Positions 8,667 through 19,252 are shown, counted from the stretch's first letter. The stretch is 64,000 nucleotides of DNA from an uncultured Bacteroidales bacterium (GCA_905235675.1 CAJONC010000013.1:1-64000), one strand, 5' to 3'. The notes: a model not told the origin generated them from the sequence alone. Translations and numbers: made by a program.

Positions 8667-10673
8667 ATGAAAAAAGTTGTCGCTGTTCTGTCACTTTTCC
8701 TTTGTGGCATCATCTTTTTCCCCGCTTCGGCAAGGGATTGGAAGGTCAGGAATGTCACGGGTCTTCGCAAGGCCCTGGAATCTTCTGAGCCCGGGGACCG
8801 TATCCTGCTCAAGGGCGGAGAATACCGGCTTACGGAACCGCTGGATATCAAGCAGAAGGAAGGTATATATATGGGTCCTGCCAATGCTCGGAAACGAGTA
8901 GAAATCAAGGGCGGGGTTGAGATCCCGCGCAAAGCGTGGCGTGCCGGACGGCGGGGCCGGAAACTTTGCCGTATCGATATCTCCAACCTGCCTGTCGTCG
9001 ATTTCATTCAAAAAGGACATGGCAGGCTGAATAGCCCTTCCTGGTCTGAAATCTTCGCCGACGGGACTATCATGCGCCTGTCCCGCTGGCCGGACGAGGG
9101 GTGGATGCCGCTGGATTCGGTTGTGCGGACAGGCATCTCCGTTCGTTTCGACGGAGCCGGCTATCCGGGAGACCCTATACTCCAGATGTCCAGCCCGTCG
9201 GCCGATCCCACCATTTCCGGTGTCGCCGGCGACGAAGGCGCTTCAAGGGACGGTTCATTCGGAATAATATACTTCCGCGACGAACATCCGCTTGGCTGGG
9301 CCTGTCCTGAGATGGGTATACTGTCGGGATGTTTCCGTTACGGCTGGTCCGACGAGATGGTGAGAATACTGTCAGTCAACGCCGACCATACCCTGGAAGT
9401 CAGGGATACGACCTTTTACGGTTTTGGTGTCCGGCCGGGGGAGAATTTTCAGCATTGGTGCGTCTTCAACATGCCCGAAGAGGTAAATGAGGCGGGAGAA
9501 TACGCCCTGGATTCCGAGCGGCGCATACTCTATATGATTCCCCCGAAATCGGCGAAACGGATTGAGATCAGCCTTCTGGAAGATCCCCTGATCCGCATTT
9601 CCGGCTGCAGGGAAATCACCATCGAAGGCATACGCTTTTCCTGTTCACGGGGAGACGGTATAGGGATTTCCGGCTCGTTCGGGATAAGTATCGATGACTG
9701 CGACTTTTACAACCTGGGGGAAAGGGCCGTTACCATAGAAGCGGACTGCCGGAATTGCGGGCTGAGCCTTTGCAGGGTGTACGATACCGGAGCCGGAGGA
9801 GTGGTCCTGGACGGCGGAGACAGGCGCAGGATTATTAGGGGAGACAATTACGTGGAGGATTGCGTCTTCCACGACTACAACAGGCTGGAGAAGTCCATGC
9901 GCCCCGGTGTCACGATGCGGGGCCTTGGCAACCGTGTATCCGGCTGCGAGTTCTATAACTCCGACACACAGGCCATCCTGATGCACGGCAACGACCAGCT
10001 GATTGAACGCTGCGACATCCATCACGTCTGCCAGAAGGTAGATGACTGCGGCGCCATCTACTATGGCAGGAATCCTTCCGAACGCGGAAGCGTGATACGT
10101 TGGAATTATTTCCATGACATCATCGTTCCCCGTAATGTCCGCGCGATTTACCACGACGACGGCGCCTGTGCCTGTGAAGTGTACGGAAACGTTTTCAACC
10201 GCATATCCTCCCCGCCCGTCCAGATCGGAGGCGGGAGCGACATCGTCTATCACGACAACATTTTCATGAATCTGGACTGCGCCGCCATCAAGACAGACCG
10301 GCGGCTCAAGACCTGGGGTAAAGACCGGCTGCCGGCCCATTTCGCCTACATCGCCCAGGTGGACGGACCGGAGTTCAGGGAGCATTATCCCGAGTTCGCC
10401 TCTTACCTTGAAGGTGATACCTCGGAACCTTCGCGCAACGTCCTGGAGAGGAACGTCTTCTACAATGTGCGTTGGATTTTCGAAAAGGTGGAATGGAGCT
10501 CACGCGATTACAACGACCGCTGCGAAGGGACGGACAACTTCTTTTCGCGTATGACGGACAACTGGAAGACCACGGAGAACCCCGGATTCAAGGATATTGA
10601 CAACCCGCAGGCCGGCTTTGAGGCTGACCCGCCCCTGAAGGAGCATATCCCCGCCTTCCAAACAGCCTTCTGA
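8667..10673 (+). CDS. Secreted right-handed parallel beta-helix protein (possible polysaccharide lyase/hydrolase)
   Basis: Signal peptide; repeated beta-helix rungs (RISGCREITIEGIRFSCSRGDGIGISGS...). Confidence 0.65.
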   Translation: MKKVVAVLSLFLCGIIFFPASARDWKVRNVTGLRKALESSEPGDRILLKGGEYRLTEPLDIKQKEGIYMGPANARKRVEIKGGVEIPRKAWRAGRRGRKLCRIDISNLPVVDFIQKGHGRLNSPSWSEIFADGTIMRLSRWPDEGWMPLDSVVRTGISVRFDGAGYPGDPILQMSSPSADPTISGVAGDEGASRDGSFGIIYFRDEHPLGWACPEMGILSGCFRYGWSDEMVRILSVNADHTLEVRDTTFYGFGVRPGENFQHWCVFNMPEEVNEAGEYALDSERRILYMIPPKSAKRIEISLLEDPLIRISGCREITIEGIRFSCSRGDGIGISGSFGISIDDCDFYNLGERAVTIEADCRNCGLSLCRVYDTGAGGVVLDGGDRRRIIRGDNYVEDCVFHDYNRLEKSMRPGVTMRGLGNRVSGCEFYNSDTQAILMHGNDQLIERCDIHHVCQKVDDCGAIYYGRNPSERGSVIRWNYFHDIIVPRNVRAIYHDDGACACEVYGNVFNRISSPPVQIGGGSDIVYHDNIFMNLDCAAIKTDRRLKTWGKDRLPAHFAYIAQVDGPEFREHYPEFASYLEGDTSEPSRNVLERNVFYNVRWIFEKVEWSSRDYNDRCEGTDNFFSRMTDNWKTTENPGFKDIDNPQAGFEADPPLKEHIPAFQTAF

Positions 10674-11078
10674 TTACTGCTCGTCCACCCCTCGGTCTTC
10701 GCCTACGGGGCCGTAGTTGTCGGTGATGGCCTTGTTTACCCTGGGGGTGCTGAGCAGCTCATTCACTCCGAAAACAAGCAGGCAGACGCCTGCCGCCAGC
10801 CGCATCAGGTGAAGGCTGAAGTTGTTGAATATCAGCACTACCGCCAGTATCAGCACCAGCGCCGAGGTAAAGACGGATGCGGTGTTCAGCCCTGCGATGG
10901 CCTTGATGCTGCCGAATACGAGCAGTTGGCCCACTCCTATGGCAATCAGCAGTCCGGCCGCTATCTTCACGATAGCCAGGCCTATGTGGGCGTCGAAGAG
11001 CAGCAGCACTCCCAGCGCTATCGCGAGGAGGGCCCTGACTGTGCAAGATGTCTTGCTGCGGTATCCGAAAGTAATCAT
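10674..11078 (-). CDS. Small membrane protein, DUF308/HdeD-like
   Basis: Four predicted hydrophobic helices (RALLAIALGVLLLFDAHIGLAIVKIAAGLLIAIGVGQLLVFG). Confidence 0.55.
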   Translation of the reverse strand: MITFGYRSKTSCTVRALLAIALGVLLLFDAHIGLAIVKIAAGLLIAIGVGQLLVFGSIKAIAGLNTASVFTSALVLILAVVLIFNNFSLHLMRLAAGVCLLVFGVNELLSTPRVNKAITDNYGPVGEDRGVDEQ

Positions 11079-12277
11079 TCTGCTATGCAACTATCCATTA
11101 TTTCCCTGATAAGTTCCTTGTCGAGATCCTGTCCTATGAAGACTATCTTCTGCATCCTGTCTCCATATTCGGGATCCCAGTCGCGCCGGAGAGCCTCGTC
11201 CCTGAGCAGTACTTCTGCAAGCCGGTCCTTAGGCATCGCGGCGTACCACAGGCCCGCTTCGCGAAGCGATTTCTGCACTCCCGCCTGCTCGAAGAGATAG
11301 CATTTGTCGGGTTCGTCGGCGAAGTAGCAGAGGCCTTTGGCGCGGATGATGTTCGAAGGCCAGAGGCGGCCGACCGCGTAGTCGAACTTGTTGAGGTCGA
11401 GGGCGGGGCGCACATTATATACATAGGTTCCGATATTGTATTCTTCCACCTCTCCGCCTTCGTGGTGGTGGTGATGGTGCCCGCCGTGGCCGTGCTCTTC
11501 GTGCCCGTCATCATCATCATCGTCGTCGTCTTCGTCGTGATGGCCCTCGATTTCCGCAATCCAGGTTGCCGAGGTGGCGACTTTCTCGAAATCGAAGCGG
11601 CCGGTATCCAGCAGGGCGTCGAGATCGGTGTCGCAGTAGTCGCACTCGATGATTTCCACCCCCGGATTCAGGGTTTTGATTATGCTGCGGACGCGGCCGA
11701 GCTCTTCCGGAGTCACTTCCGAAGCCTTGTTGAGCAGCACAATGTTGCAGAATTCTATCTGCTCTATCACCAGGCGCTCGAGGTCTTCGTCGTCGAGATC
11801 TTCCCTTTCGAGGGCGTCGCCGCAGGCGAATTCGCTCTGCATGCGCAGGGCGTCCACCACTGTCACGATGCAGTCGAGCCTGGGGGTTATGCGGCCGTGC
11901 TGTGCAAGCTGTGGTACGGAGACTATGGTCTGTGCGATCGGCGCGGGCTCGCAGATGCCGCTGGCCTCGATTACTATGTAGTCGAACTTATCCATGCGGC
12001 AGAGTTCGTTCAGCTGGGCGACGAGGTCCATCTTGAGCGTGCAGCAGATGCAGCCGTTCTGAAGGGCGACGAGACTGTCGTCGGTGGATCCCACTATGCC
12101 GCCTTTCTGGATAAGGTCGGCGTCTATGTTCACTTCGCCTATGTCGTTCACTATCACTGCGAAGCGTATTCCTTTCTTATTGTTGAGGATGCGGTTGAGA
12201 AGGGTGGTCTTCCCGCTTCCGAGGTAGCCCGTCACCAGAAGGACGGGGATCTGCTTATCTTCGAGATTTATGGTCAT
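11075..12277 (-). CDS. COG0523 (CobW/YjiA-type) metal-associated GTPase with His/Asp-rich insert
   Basis: Walker A GYLGSGKTTLLN; CICCTL metal-binding motif; HHDEDDDDDDDDGHEEHGHGGHHHHHH insert. Confidence 0.9.
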   Translation of the reverse strand: MTINLEDKQIPVLLVTGYLGSGKTTLLNRILNNKKGIRFAVIVNDIGEVNIDADLIQKGGIVGSTDDSLVALQNGCICCTLKMDLVAQLNELCRMDKFDYIVIEASGICEPAPIAQTIVSVPQLAQHGRITPRLDCIVTVVDALRMQSEFACGDALEREDLDDEDLERLVIEQIEFCNIVLLNKASEVTPEELGRVRSIIKTLNPGVEIIECDYCDTDLDALLDTGRFDFEKVATSATWIAEIEGHHDEDDDDDDDDGHEEHGHGGHHHHHHEGGEVEEYNIGTYVYNVRPALDLNKFDYAVGRLWPSNIIRAKGLCYFADEPDKCYLFEQAGVQKSLREAGLWYAAMPKDRLAEVLLRDEALRRDWDPEYGDRMQKIVFIGQDLDKELIREIMDSCIAE

Positions 12278-12343
12278 AACTTTCGTTTTTGCCGGTATTC
12301 TGCAAATTTCGGGCGAATGACATTGTGTCAGTGGGTGGGGCGG

Positions 12344-12826
12344 CTATGCCGGCGCGATGAAGTACGACAGCGCGCCGAAGACGCCGAGGGAGGCGAGCAG
12401 CATTATCACTCCGGCGAGCAGGACTCCGAGCATGACGTAGAGTACGCTTTTCTTGAAGTCCATGTCGAGGAAGCTTGCGGCGAGGGTGCCTGTCCAGGCG
12501 CCAGTGCCGGGGAGGGGGATGCCCACGAATAGCAGCAGTGCGATGTAGAGCCCGTTTCCGGCCTTGGATTCAAGCTTGACGCGGCCTTTTTCGCCCTTTT
12601 CGAGGCACCATCTGCAGAAGCCTCCGATAAACTTGCGGTCCTTCCCCCATTCGAGTATCTTCCTGGCGAATAGGAAGATGAATGGGACGGGGATCATGTT
12701 CCCGATGACCGCGAGGATGAATGCGGGCACGAGGGGGACGTCCAGCGCCACTGCATAGGGAATGGCTCCGCGAAGCTCTATCAGCGGCACCATCGATATA
12801 AGGAATACTATAAGATATTTTTTCAT
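12344..12826 (-). CDS. Small multi-drug export family membrane protein (COG2426)
   Basis: MVPLIELRGAIPYAVALDVP...GNMIPVPFIFLFARKILEWGKD...GIPLPGTGAWTGTLAA. Confidence 0.8.
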   Translation of the reverse strand: MKKYLIVFLISMVPLIELRGAIPYAVALDVPLVPAFILAVIGNMIPVPFIFLFARKILEWGKDRKFIGGFCRWCLEKGEKGRVKLESKAGNGLYIALLLFVGIPLPGTGAWTGTLAASFLDMDFKKSVLYVMLGVLLAGVIMLLASLGVFGALSYFIAPA

Positions 12827-13239
12827 TTCAGGCCTTTTATTATCTCCACCATCCTGTCCAGCACTTCGGTCTGGGGAAAACTCTGTCCTTCGGGATCGGA
12901 CACCACGAGGTCAAGCACCGGCAGGGGAATCCTCCCTATCTTGAAAACCGCCTTGCTGCGCCTCAGGAAATATTCCGACTTCCAGTTGTTGTAGGGCAGC
13001 AGCGAGAGCAGCACCTGGGTGTCCCTTCGCACACGGTAGTGTTTGCGCGCATTGACTTTCACTATGGCTTTCACGGACTTCCCGAAGGCCTTGTGCACCG
13101 CCTCCTCGGCCAGGCCGGCATCGGGGGCGTCGGCGTCTATCATTACGGTGACGGCGTCGATGTCGCTCCAGTGCAGCAGCGAAGTGGGAAGCTTGCTGCC
13201 GGTGACACGATAGAGGAGCCTGACGAAAAAATTAGCCAT
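12823..13239 (-). CDS. Conserved hypothetical protein (DUF6913-like)
   Basis: 138-aa ORF overlapping its neighbours by 4 and 8 nt in an operon. Confidence 0.6.
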   Translation of the reverse strand: MANFFVRLLYRVTGSKLPTSLLHWSDIDAVTVMIDADAPDAGLAEEAVHKAFGKSVKAIVKVNARKHYRVRRDTQVLLSLLPYNNWKSEYFLRRSKAVFKIGRIPLPVLDLVVSDPEGQSFPQTEVLDRMVEIIKGLK

Positions 13240-14230
13240 TTACCTTGGAAATCAGTTCGTTTATCTCGAGTTTCGCCTCCCTCCAGCGGGGGACGTCTAT
13301 CTTGGTGCCCACCACTTCCACCACCTTGGCGGCGATGATGGAACCTATCTCCCCGCATTCCTTGAGGGGCATTCCGAGGGAATGGGCATAGAGGAAACCT
13401 GCCGCATAGGTGTCGCCTGCGCCTGTGGCGTCAATCGAGACCGCCGGCCAGGCGTTGACGAAATATTCTTCATCGCCGCTGCGCACCCAGCTGCCGTCCT
13501 TGCCCACTTTCACCACGGCGATCTTGCACAGCCCTGAAATTTCCGAGAGGGCGTCGTGCGGGTCGCCCAGTTTGGTGAACGCCCTGCTTTCGCTTTCGTT
13601 GGCGAATACTATGTCGACATATTTCTCCACGAGATTGTGCAGGAAGGCGTTGTTGCTCTCCACTACATTGTACGAAGCCATGTCTATTGAGATGATGCAC
13701 CCTGCCTCCTTGGCCATCTGCACAGCCTTTGCTATAAGTTCCTGGTTCTGAACCAGATATCCTTCGATATGAAAGTAATCGTAGCCTTCGAAATACTCGG
13801 GCCTGAGGTCCTCGGGGCCCATTTCGAGGGCGGCGCCCATGTAGTCGGCGAAGGTGCGTTCCGCATTAGCTCCGGTGATGAAGACCATGCAGCGTCCGGA
13901 CGACTTGTCGCTGTGGAGCATGGTGGTCTTTACCCCGAACTGCTCCATGGTGCTCTTGAAAAGATGGCCGAGTTCGTCGTCGCCTATCTTCCCTATGTAG
14001 CCGGAGGGCATTCCGAAAATCGAGGTACAGGTGATGGTGTTGGCGGCGGATCCGCCGGGGACATACTTGACGCCGACCTGCTTGAGGGCCGACCAGATCT
14101 GGTCTCCGGTTTCCATGTCCACATGCTGCATGCTCCCGAGTGGGAGATGGTATTCTTTGAGGAGGGTGTCATCCGGCAGGACTGCCAGAATGTCGGTAAG
14201 TGCGTTGCCTATTCCTAAAATTGACTTCAT
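13232..14230 (-). CDS. PfkB-family carbohydrate/adenosine kinase
   Basis: GGSAANTI near the N-terminus and DATGAGDTYAAGFLY catalytic signature; start MKSILGIGNALTD. Confidence 0.85.
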   Translation of the reverse strand: MKSILGIGNALTDILAVLPDDTLLKEYHLPLGSMQHVDMETGDQIWSALKQVGVKYVPGGSAANTITCTSIFGMPSGYIGKIGDDELGHLFKSTMEQFGVKTTMLHSDKSSGRCMVFITGANAERTFADYMGAALEMGPEDLRPEYFEGYDYFHIEGYLVQNQELIAKAVQMAKEAGCIISIDMASYNVVESNNAFLHNLVEKYVDIVFANESESRAFTKLGDPHDALSEISGLCKIAVVKVGKDGSWVRSGDEEYFVNAWPAVSIDATGAGDTYAAGFLYAHSLGMPLKECGEIGSIIAAKVVEVVGTKIDVPRWREAKLEINELISKVNG

Positions 14231-14293
14231 AAAGTTCCAATTGAAAGACAAAAATAGGCAAAATAATCGGGATTATGACTAAATTTGCCAGTT

Positions 14294-15277
14294 ATGAACA
14301 AAAAGCTCGGAAATGCCCTCAAATATATCCTCTCGTTCAGCCTGGCGGCGCTGCTGATCTGGCTGGCGTGCAGCGGCATAGACTGGGCTGAGTTCCTGGC
14401 CGGCCTGAAGGCCACCAGATGGGGCTGGATAGCGCTCTTTTTCGTTGCGGCGGTGCTCGCAATCGTGTTCCGCTGCCTGCGCTGGGTGCAGTTGCTGCGC
14501 CCCGTCGATGAGCATGTAACTTTCCGCAGGGTTTTCGATGCCACCAACATAGGGGCTATGGCCAGCATCGTTGTCCCCGGTTCGAGCGAAATCGTGCGCT
14601 GCGGCATTATCTCCCGCAAGGGGGCTTCTTTCCAGACCGTGCTGGGCACCATACTCGTGGAAAGGGCCTGGGATTTCGTGGCGATAGGAGTAATGTGCAT
14701 ACTCACCCTGTTCGTGGGGTGGGGGAGGTTCGGAGGCTTTTTCGTCGACAATATCTGGCATCCTGTAACCTCGCACAAAATCATAGTATGGGGGTTTGTG
14801 GCCCTGGTCGTGCTGGCGGTGCTGCTGGTTGCGGCCATACGCCTGCTGCGCGGCAGAAATTCATTCTTTGCGAAGCTGAACTATTATCTGGAAGGATTCG
14901 TGGATGGAATCAAGTCTTTCGCCAGGGTGGAGAACAAGCTTTACTTCCTCCTCAACACATTGGGAATCTGGGCCATGTATATGCTTATGAGCTGGCTGAC
15001 GCTGAAGGCCATCCCCGAACTTTCGTCGCTTACGCTTGCGGACGCCCTGTTCATCACGACCGTGGGGAACCTCGCCACACTGGTGCCGGTTCCGGGGGGA
15101 ATCGGAGCTTACCACTATGTGCTGAAAGTGTCGCTATCGGCCCTGTACGGCATTACCGAGGAGACAGGCCTGCTGTTCGCGATGCTGTGCCACGAGCTGC
15201 ACGCCGTGGCGGTGCTGCTGCTCGGTGTGGCATCTTATATCTCCCGTTCCTTTGATAAATTGAAGATTTATTCGTAA
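14294..15277 (+). CDS. Lysylphosphatidylglycerol synthase TM-region / flippase-like membrane protein
   Basis: Multi-TM protein with VPGSSEIVRCGIISRKGASF and LVPVPGGIGAYHYV motifs. Confidence 0.8.
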   Translation: MNKKLGNALKYILSFSLAALLIWLACSGIDWAEFLAGLKATRWGWIALFFVAAVLAIVFRCLRWVQLLRPVDEHVTFRRVFDATNIGAMASIVVPGSSEIVRCGIISRKGASFQTVLGTILVERAWDFVAIGVMCILTLFVGWGRFGGFFVDNIWHPVTSHKIIVWGFVALVVLAVLLVAAIRLLRGRNSFFAKLNYYLEGFVDGIKSFARVENKLYFLLNTLGIWAMYMLMSWLTLKAIPELSSLTLADALFITTVGNLATLVPVPGGIGAYHYVLKVSLSALYGITEETGLLFAMLCHELHAVAVLLLGVASYISRSFDKLKIYS

Positions 15278-15315
15278 ATTCGCAGGCTTATTCGAATTGT
15301 TTAAATTTTAGGTAT

Positions 15316-18009
15316 ATGAAGAAGTTTTTTCTGACCGTATTTTGCTCCCTGCTCGCAGTGGCTGTCCTGGCCCAGACTGCGGACATGATGTCCATGGCAA
15401 GGGCGGAACTCCAGAAAAGGAACCTTGACGAGACTGAAGTCAGGGCCAGGCTGCTGGGAAGCGGCATCGATGTTGACAATATCCCTCCCTCCGAGTACCC
15501 TGCATATCAGGACCGCGTGATGGCCATCATCAACCAGATGGAGGCGGAAAAGAAGGCTGCCGCAGGCGAGGGCTCCGGAACAGCCGCCGCTGCATCTGGC
15601 GCAGCCGCTGCTGCATCCGGTGCCGCCACCACCGCGTCGGAAACTCCCCAGACCACCACGGGCGAGGCCCGTGCCGAAGCCGCCCTTCAAGAGGCTCTGG
15701 CGGAAAATGGAGTATCTCCTACTGCAGGCAATGACATTTACGGCCACTCCTTCTTCACGGGACAGAGCCTTGATGTCTTCCGCACGACCGACGGAGCCCA
15801 GGCTCCCGACACCTATGTGCTTGCCGAAGGCGACGAGGTGCATATCTCCATTTTCGGATCTTCCCAGACCGAGATTCACCAGCGCATTGCAGCCGACGGT
15901 TCCATACAGCCAGCCGGTTCCACGAAGATCTTCCTCAAGGGAATGACACTCGCGCAGGGACGCACGGCAATAAGGAACAAACTCGCCGCATACTACTCCT
16001 TCGGCCCCGACCAGATTGCGGTCACTATCACCACCGCCCGCACCGTCACGGTCAGCATCTACGGCGAGGTCGGCGTACAGGGAGGATTCACCCTCAGTGC
16101 CCTGAATACTTCCTTCAACGCCCTTGCCGCTGCCGGAGGCCCCACCGCAATGGGATCTGTCCGCAACATCCAGCTTTTCCGCGCCGGCAAGGCCAGCAAG
16201 CTCGATCTTTACAAATTCATGACTACACCCAACGTGGGCACGCCTTACGACCTTCGCAACAACGATGTGATTTTCGTCCCCGTTGCTGAAAAAGTAGTCA
16301 GCATCGAGGGAACGGTAAAGCGCCCCATGCGTTATGAGCTGGTGGATTCCGAAGGACTCAGGGAGCTTATCGAATATGCAGGCGGCCTGACCGACGATGC
16401 ATATCCCGAATATGTGCAGATCGAACGCTACGACGGAGGCAGCAAGAAGTATCTCGAATACAACCTCAGGTCGGTAATGTCCGGAGGATCCAAAGTGGCC
16501 CTCGAAGCAGGTGACATTGTGCGCCTGCGCAACTCCGCGGAGCCTCTCGACCAGTATGTGTCGGTTTCCGGCGACGTTTACTACGGAGGCAACTATGCAC
16601 TTGAAGGGAATTCAAGCCTCAAGGCCCTCCTCGACAATGCGAAACCTACTTACACCGCCCGTACGGAATATGTCTATGTGGAGCGTACCCGTCCCGACGA
16701 GACCGTTGAGGTGCTGACCGTTCCCTTCCCCGGCGTGAACGGCAATCCCGATTTCACCCTGCAGGCCCGCGACGCAGTCCGTGTGCTTGATCAGGCATCC
16801 TTCCGCGACGTCGATTCAATTTCGGTCAAAGGTCAGGTGCGTGCACCTTTCACCCGCGACTTCGGGCTCAACGACCGCATGACCGTAAGCCAGGCAATCG
16901 AATATGCCAACGGCCTCAAGCCCAGCGTATTCCCCGTGGCATACATCTTCCGCCGCGACCTTACCAATGCCGACAAGATGGAATACATCCGCGTCAACCT
17001 CGACACCGACGGTGACACCCTGCTGCAGCCCGGCGACCAGCTCAATGTATATGACAATGCCAAATATACCAATATAGGCGAGGTCCGCGTAAACGGCGCC
17101 GTGAAGGAAACCGTCGCCACGGCCTATGATCCTTCGCTTACGGTGCATGACCTTCTGGCAATGGCCGGCGGTTTCACCGTGGGGGCCGCTTTCGACAGGG
17201 TTGAGGTGTTCCGCGTGAACATTGACAGTTCCGACGAGGCCAAGCTCGACCTCATTACCCTCAAAGTGGACGAAGAGTACAACCTCGTGGGCGGCGACTT
17301 CCAGCTTCAGCCCTACGACAACATAGTGGTGCGCATGACCCCGAACTTTACCATGGGCCGCCAGGTCGAAATCAACGGCCGCGTGAAATACCCCGGGGTA
17401 TATGTGCTCGACGACAACCGCACCCAGCTTTGGGAACTTGTCCAGAGGGCCGGAGGCCTGCTTGACGATGCCGACCCGTACGTAACCCTTTTCCGTACCT
17501 ACAACAACCGCGGCAACATCGGTGTCGACCTCAAGAAAGCCAGGAGCAACAAGGGCAAGGTCAACAGCGACCCCATCCTTATGGAAGGCGACGTGATTAA
17601 CATAGTGCGTCAGGAAAACACCGTTACCATACGTGAGACAGGTACCCGCATGGCCCAGTATGTTCCTGAAGGATTCTCTTCGCTCCAGACTACGTTTATA
17701 TATCAGGGCGACCACAGGGCCGACTGGTATATAAACCAGTTCGCAGGCGGATTCCAGAAGGCTGCCGACTACAACAGCGTGATAGTCACCCTGCCCAACA
17801 ATACCAATGTCGGAACCAAGAAAATCCTGGGCATACGCAGGTATCCCAAGGTGGAACCGGGCAGCGTGATAACCGTAAGCATGGACACCAAGAAGCAGGA
17901 GAAGCTCGAGCAGCCCAAGGAAAAGATAGACTGGAGCGCGGAAATGCGCAGCACCTTGTCCGCACTGACTTCCGTGGTATCCATCATATTGCTTCTCGAA
18001 AGGTTATAA
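15316..18009 (+). CDS. SLBB-domain polysaccharide export outer-membrane protein (Wza-like)
   Basis: Poly_export-type YVLAEGDEVHISIFG followed by multiple SLBB repeats (GEVGVQGGFTLS, GTVKRPMRYEL, GRVKYPGVYVL). Confidence 0.88.
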   Translation: MKKFFLTVFCSLLAVAVLAQTADMMSMARAELQKRNLDETEVRARLLGSGIDVDNIPPSEYPAYQDRVMAIINQMEAEKKAAAGEGSGTAAAASGAAAAASGAATTASETPQTTTGEARAEAALQEALAENGVSPTAGNDIYGHSFFTGQSLDVFRTTDGAQAPDTYVLAEGDEVHISIFGSSQTEIHQRIAADGSIQPAGSTKIFLKGMTLAQGRTAIRNKLAAYYSFGPDQIAVTITTARTVTVSIYGEVGVQGGFTLSALNTSFNALAAAGGPTAMGSVRNIQLFRAGKASKLDLYKFMTTPNVGTPYDLRNNDVIFVPVAEKVVSIEGTVKRPMRYELVDSEGLRELIEYAGGLTDDAYPEYVQIERYDGGSKKYLEYNLRSVMSGGSKVALEAGDIVRLRNSAEPLDQYVSVSGDVYYGGNYALEGNSSLKALLDNAKPTYTARTEYVYVERTRPDETVEVLTVPFPGVNGNPDFTLQARDAVRVLDQASFRDVDSISVKGQVRAPFTRDFGLNDRMTVSQAIEYANGLKPSVFPVAYIFRRDLTNADKMEYIRVNLDTDGDTLLQPGDQLNVYDNAKYTNIGEVRVNGAVKETVATAYDPSLTVHDLLAMAGGFTVGAAFDRVEVFRVNIDSSDEAKLDLITLKVDEEYNLVGGDFQLQPYDNIVVRMTPNFTMGRQVEINGRVKYPGVYVLDDNRTQLWELVQRAGGLLDDADPYVTLFRTYNNRGNIGVDLKKARSNKGKVNSDPILMEGDVINIVRQENTVTIRETGTRMAQYVPEGFSSLQTTFIYQGDHRADWYINQFAGGFQKAADYNSVIVTLPNNTNVGTKKILGIRRYPKVEPGSVITVSMDTKKQEKLEQPKEKIDWSAEMRSTLSALTSVVSIILLLERL

Positions 18010-18019
18010 TTTGCCGGAT

Positions 18020-19165
18020 ATGGACGAGAACAACAATTATAACAACCCTTACGAGGAGGAAGAAGGCCTGGATTTCATGGCCCTTTTCCGCAGGCTGTGG
18101 GACGGACGCAAGGCCATCATAATATGGACCGTGGTGTTCATGCTCCTCGGCCTCGTTTCGGCGCTCACGATGAAACGCACGTATTCCGTGAGCAGCGTGA
18201 TGGTGCCGCAGATGGCTTCCAAGAACAATTCCAATCTCAGCAGCCTTGCCGCACTTGCCGGCGTGGACCTGGGAATGAATACTTCCGGCACCGACATCTC
18301 CCCCCTGGTCTATCCCCAGATAGTGAGCAGCGTGCCTTTCCGCCTGGAGCTGATGAACACCCCCCTGCATTACGCGAAAGCCGACACTGCAGTCAGCATG
18401 CTGACCTATGCGAAGGAATACAACAAGCCTTCGTTTATGTCCAAGGTGAAGAAATATACCATAGGACTGCCTTTTGTGATTCTCGGCGCGATCTCGGGTT
18501 CGGATAAGAAGGAGGAAATTACCCTTCCTGCAGGCAACGATGCCGATGCCCCCAGGCCTGTAACCTATACAAAGGACGAGGGCAAGATGCTTCCAGTAAT
18601 AGCTGAGTGCGTTTCGCTCGCCATAGACAAGAAGGAAGGTCTCATCACCCTGAACGTTGTGGGATCGGAGCCTTTGCAGACGGCGGAGCTTGCCCTGAAG
18701 GCGCAGGAGATGCTGCAGCGCGAAGTTACCCGCTTCCGTACCGAGAAGGCCGAGCAGGATCTGGAATACATCCAGGACCGTTACAATGAGACAAAGGCCG
18801 AGGCGGAGAAGTATCAGAACCAGCTTGCCGCCATCAATGACAGGTCGCAGGATGTAATAGGGTCGCGTTCCAACATCCAGCGGGAGAGGATACAGCAGAA
18901 ATACAGCCTTGCCAACGCCATCTATACCGACATGTCCAAGCAGCTGGAACAGGCCAGGATGCAGGTGAAGAGGGACACACCGGTGCTTGCCATAGTGCAG
19001 CCGGTCACCCTGCCTTCAAAGCCTTCGAACAGCAAGGCCAAGACTTTGATAATATGGACGTTCTTCGGATTCATACTCGGATGCGGAGCCGTTTTCCTGA
19101 AGGGCTTCATCCCCAACTTAAAGAAGAAGTTCGAAGAAGCCGGAGAGGCTGACAAGGAAGAATAA
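18020..19165 (+). CDS. Wzz/chain-length-determinant family protein
   Basis: N- and C-terminal TM helices flanking a coiled coil; follows the Wza-like gene. Confidence 0.82.
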   Translation: MDENNNYNNPYEEEEGLDFMALFRRLWDGRKAIIIWTVVFMLLGLVSALTMKRTYSVSSVMVPQMASKNNSNLSSLAALAGVDLGMNTSGTDISPLVYPQIVSSVPFRLELMNTPLHYAKADTAVSMLTYAKEYNKPSFMSKVKKYTIGLPFVILGAISGSDKKEEITLPAGNDADAPRPVTYTKDEGKMLPVIAECVSLAIDKKEGLITLNVVGSEPLQTAELALKAQEMLQREVTRFRTEKAEQDLEYIQDRYNETKAEAEKYQNQLAAINDRSQDVIGSRSNIQRERIQQKYSLANAIYTDMSKQLEQARMQVKRDTPVLAIVQPVTLPSKPSNSKAKTLIIWTFFGFILGCGAVFLKGFIPNLKKKFEEAGEADKEE

Positions 19166-19171
19166 ACGGAT

Positions 19172-19245
19172 GGTCCCGTAGCTCAGTTGGATAGAGCAAC
19201 AGCCTTCTAAGCTGTGGGTCTTGGGTTCGAATCCCAACGGGATCA
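19172..19245 (+). tRNA. tRNA-Arg (anticodon TCT)
   Basis: Acceptor GGTCCCG/CGGGATC, D-arm GCTCAGTTGGATAGAGC, anticodon arm ACAGC-CTTCTAA-GCTGT, T-arm TTGGGTTCGAATCCCAA; 74 nt, no encoded CCA. Confidence 0.96.
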
Positions 19246-19252
19246 CTTCTTT

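Noticed and set aside
11462-12532. 356-aa plus-strand ORF with hydrophobic VVVVVV stretches
   Set aside because: Antisense read-through of the Asp/His-rich insert of the COG0523 GTPase.
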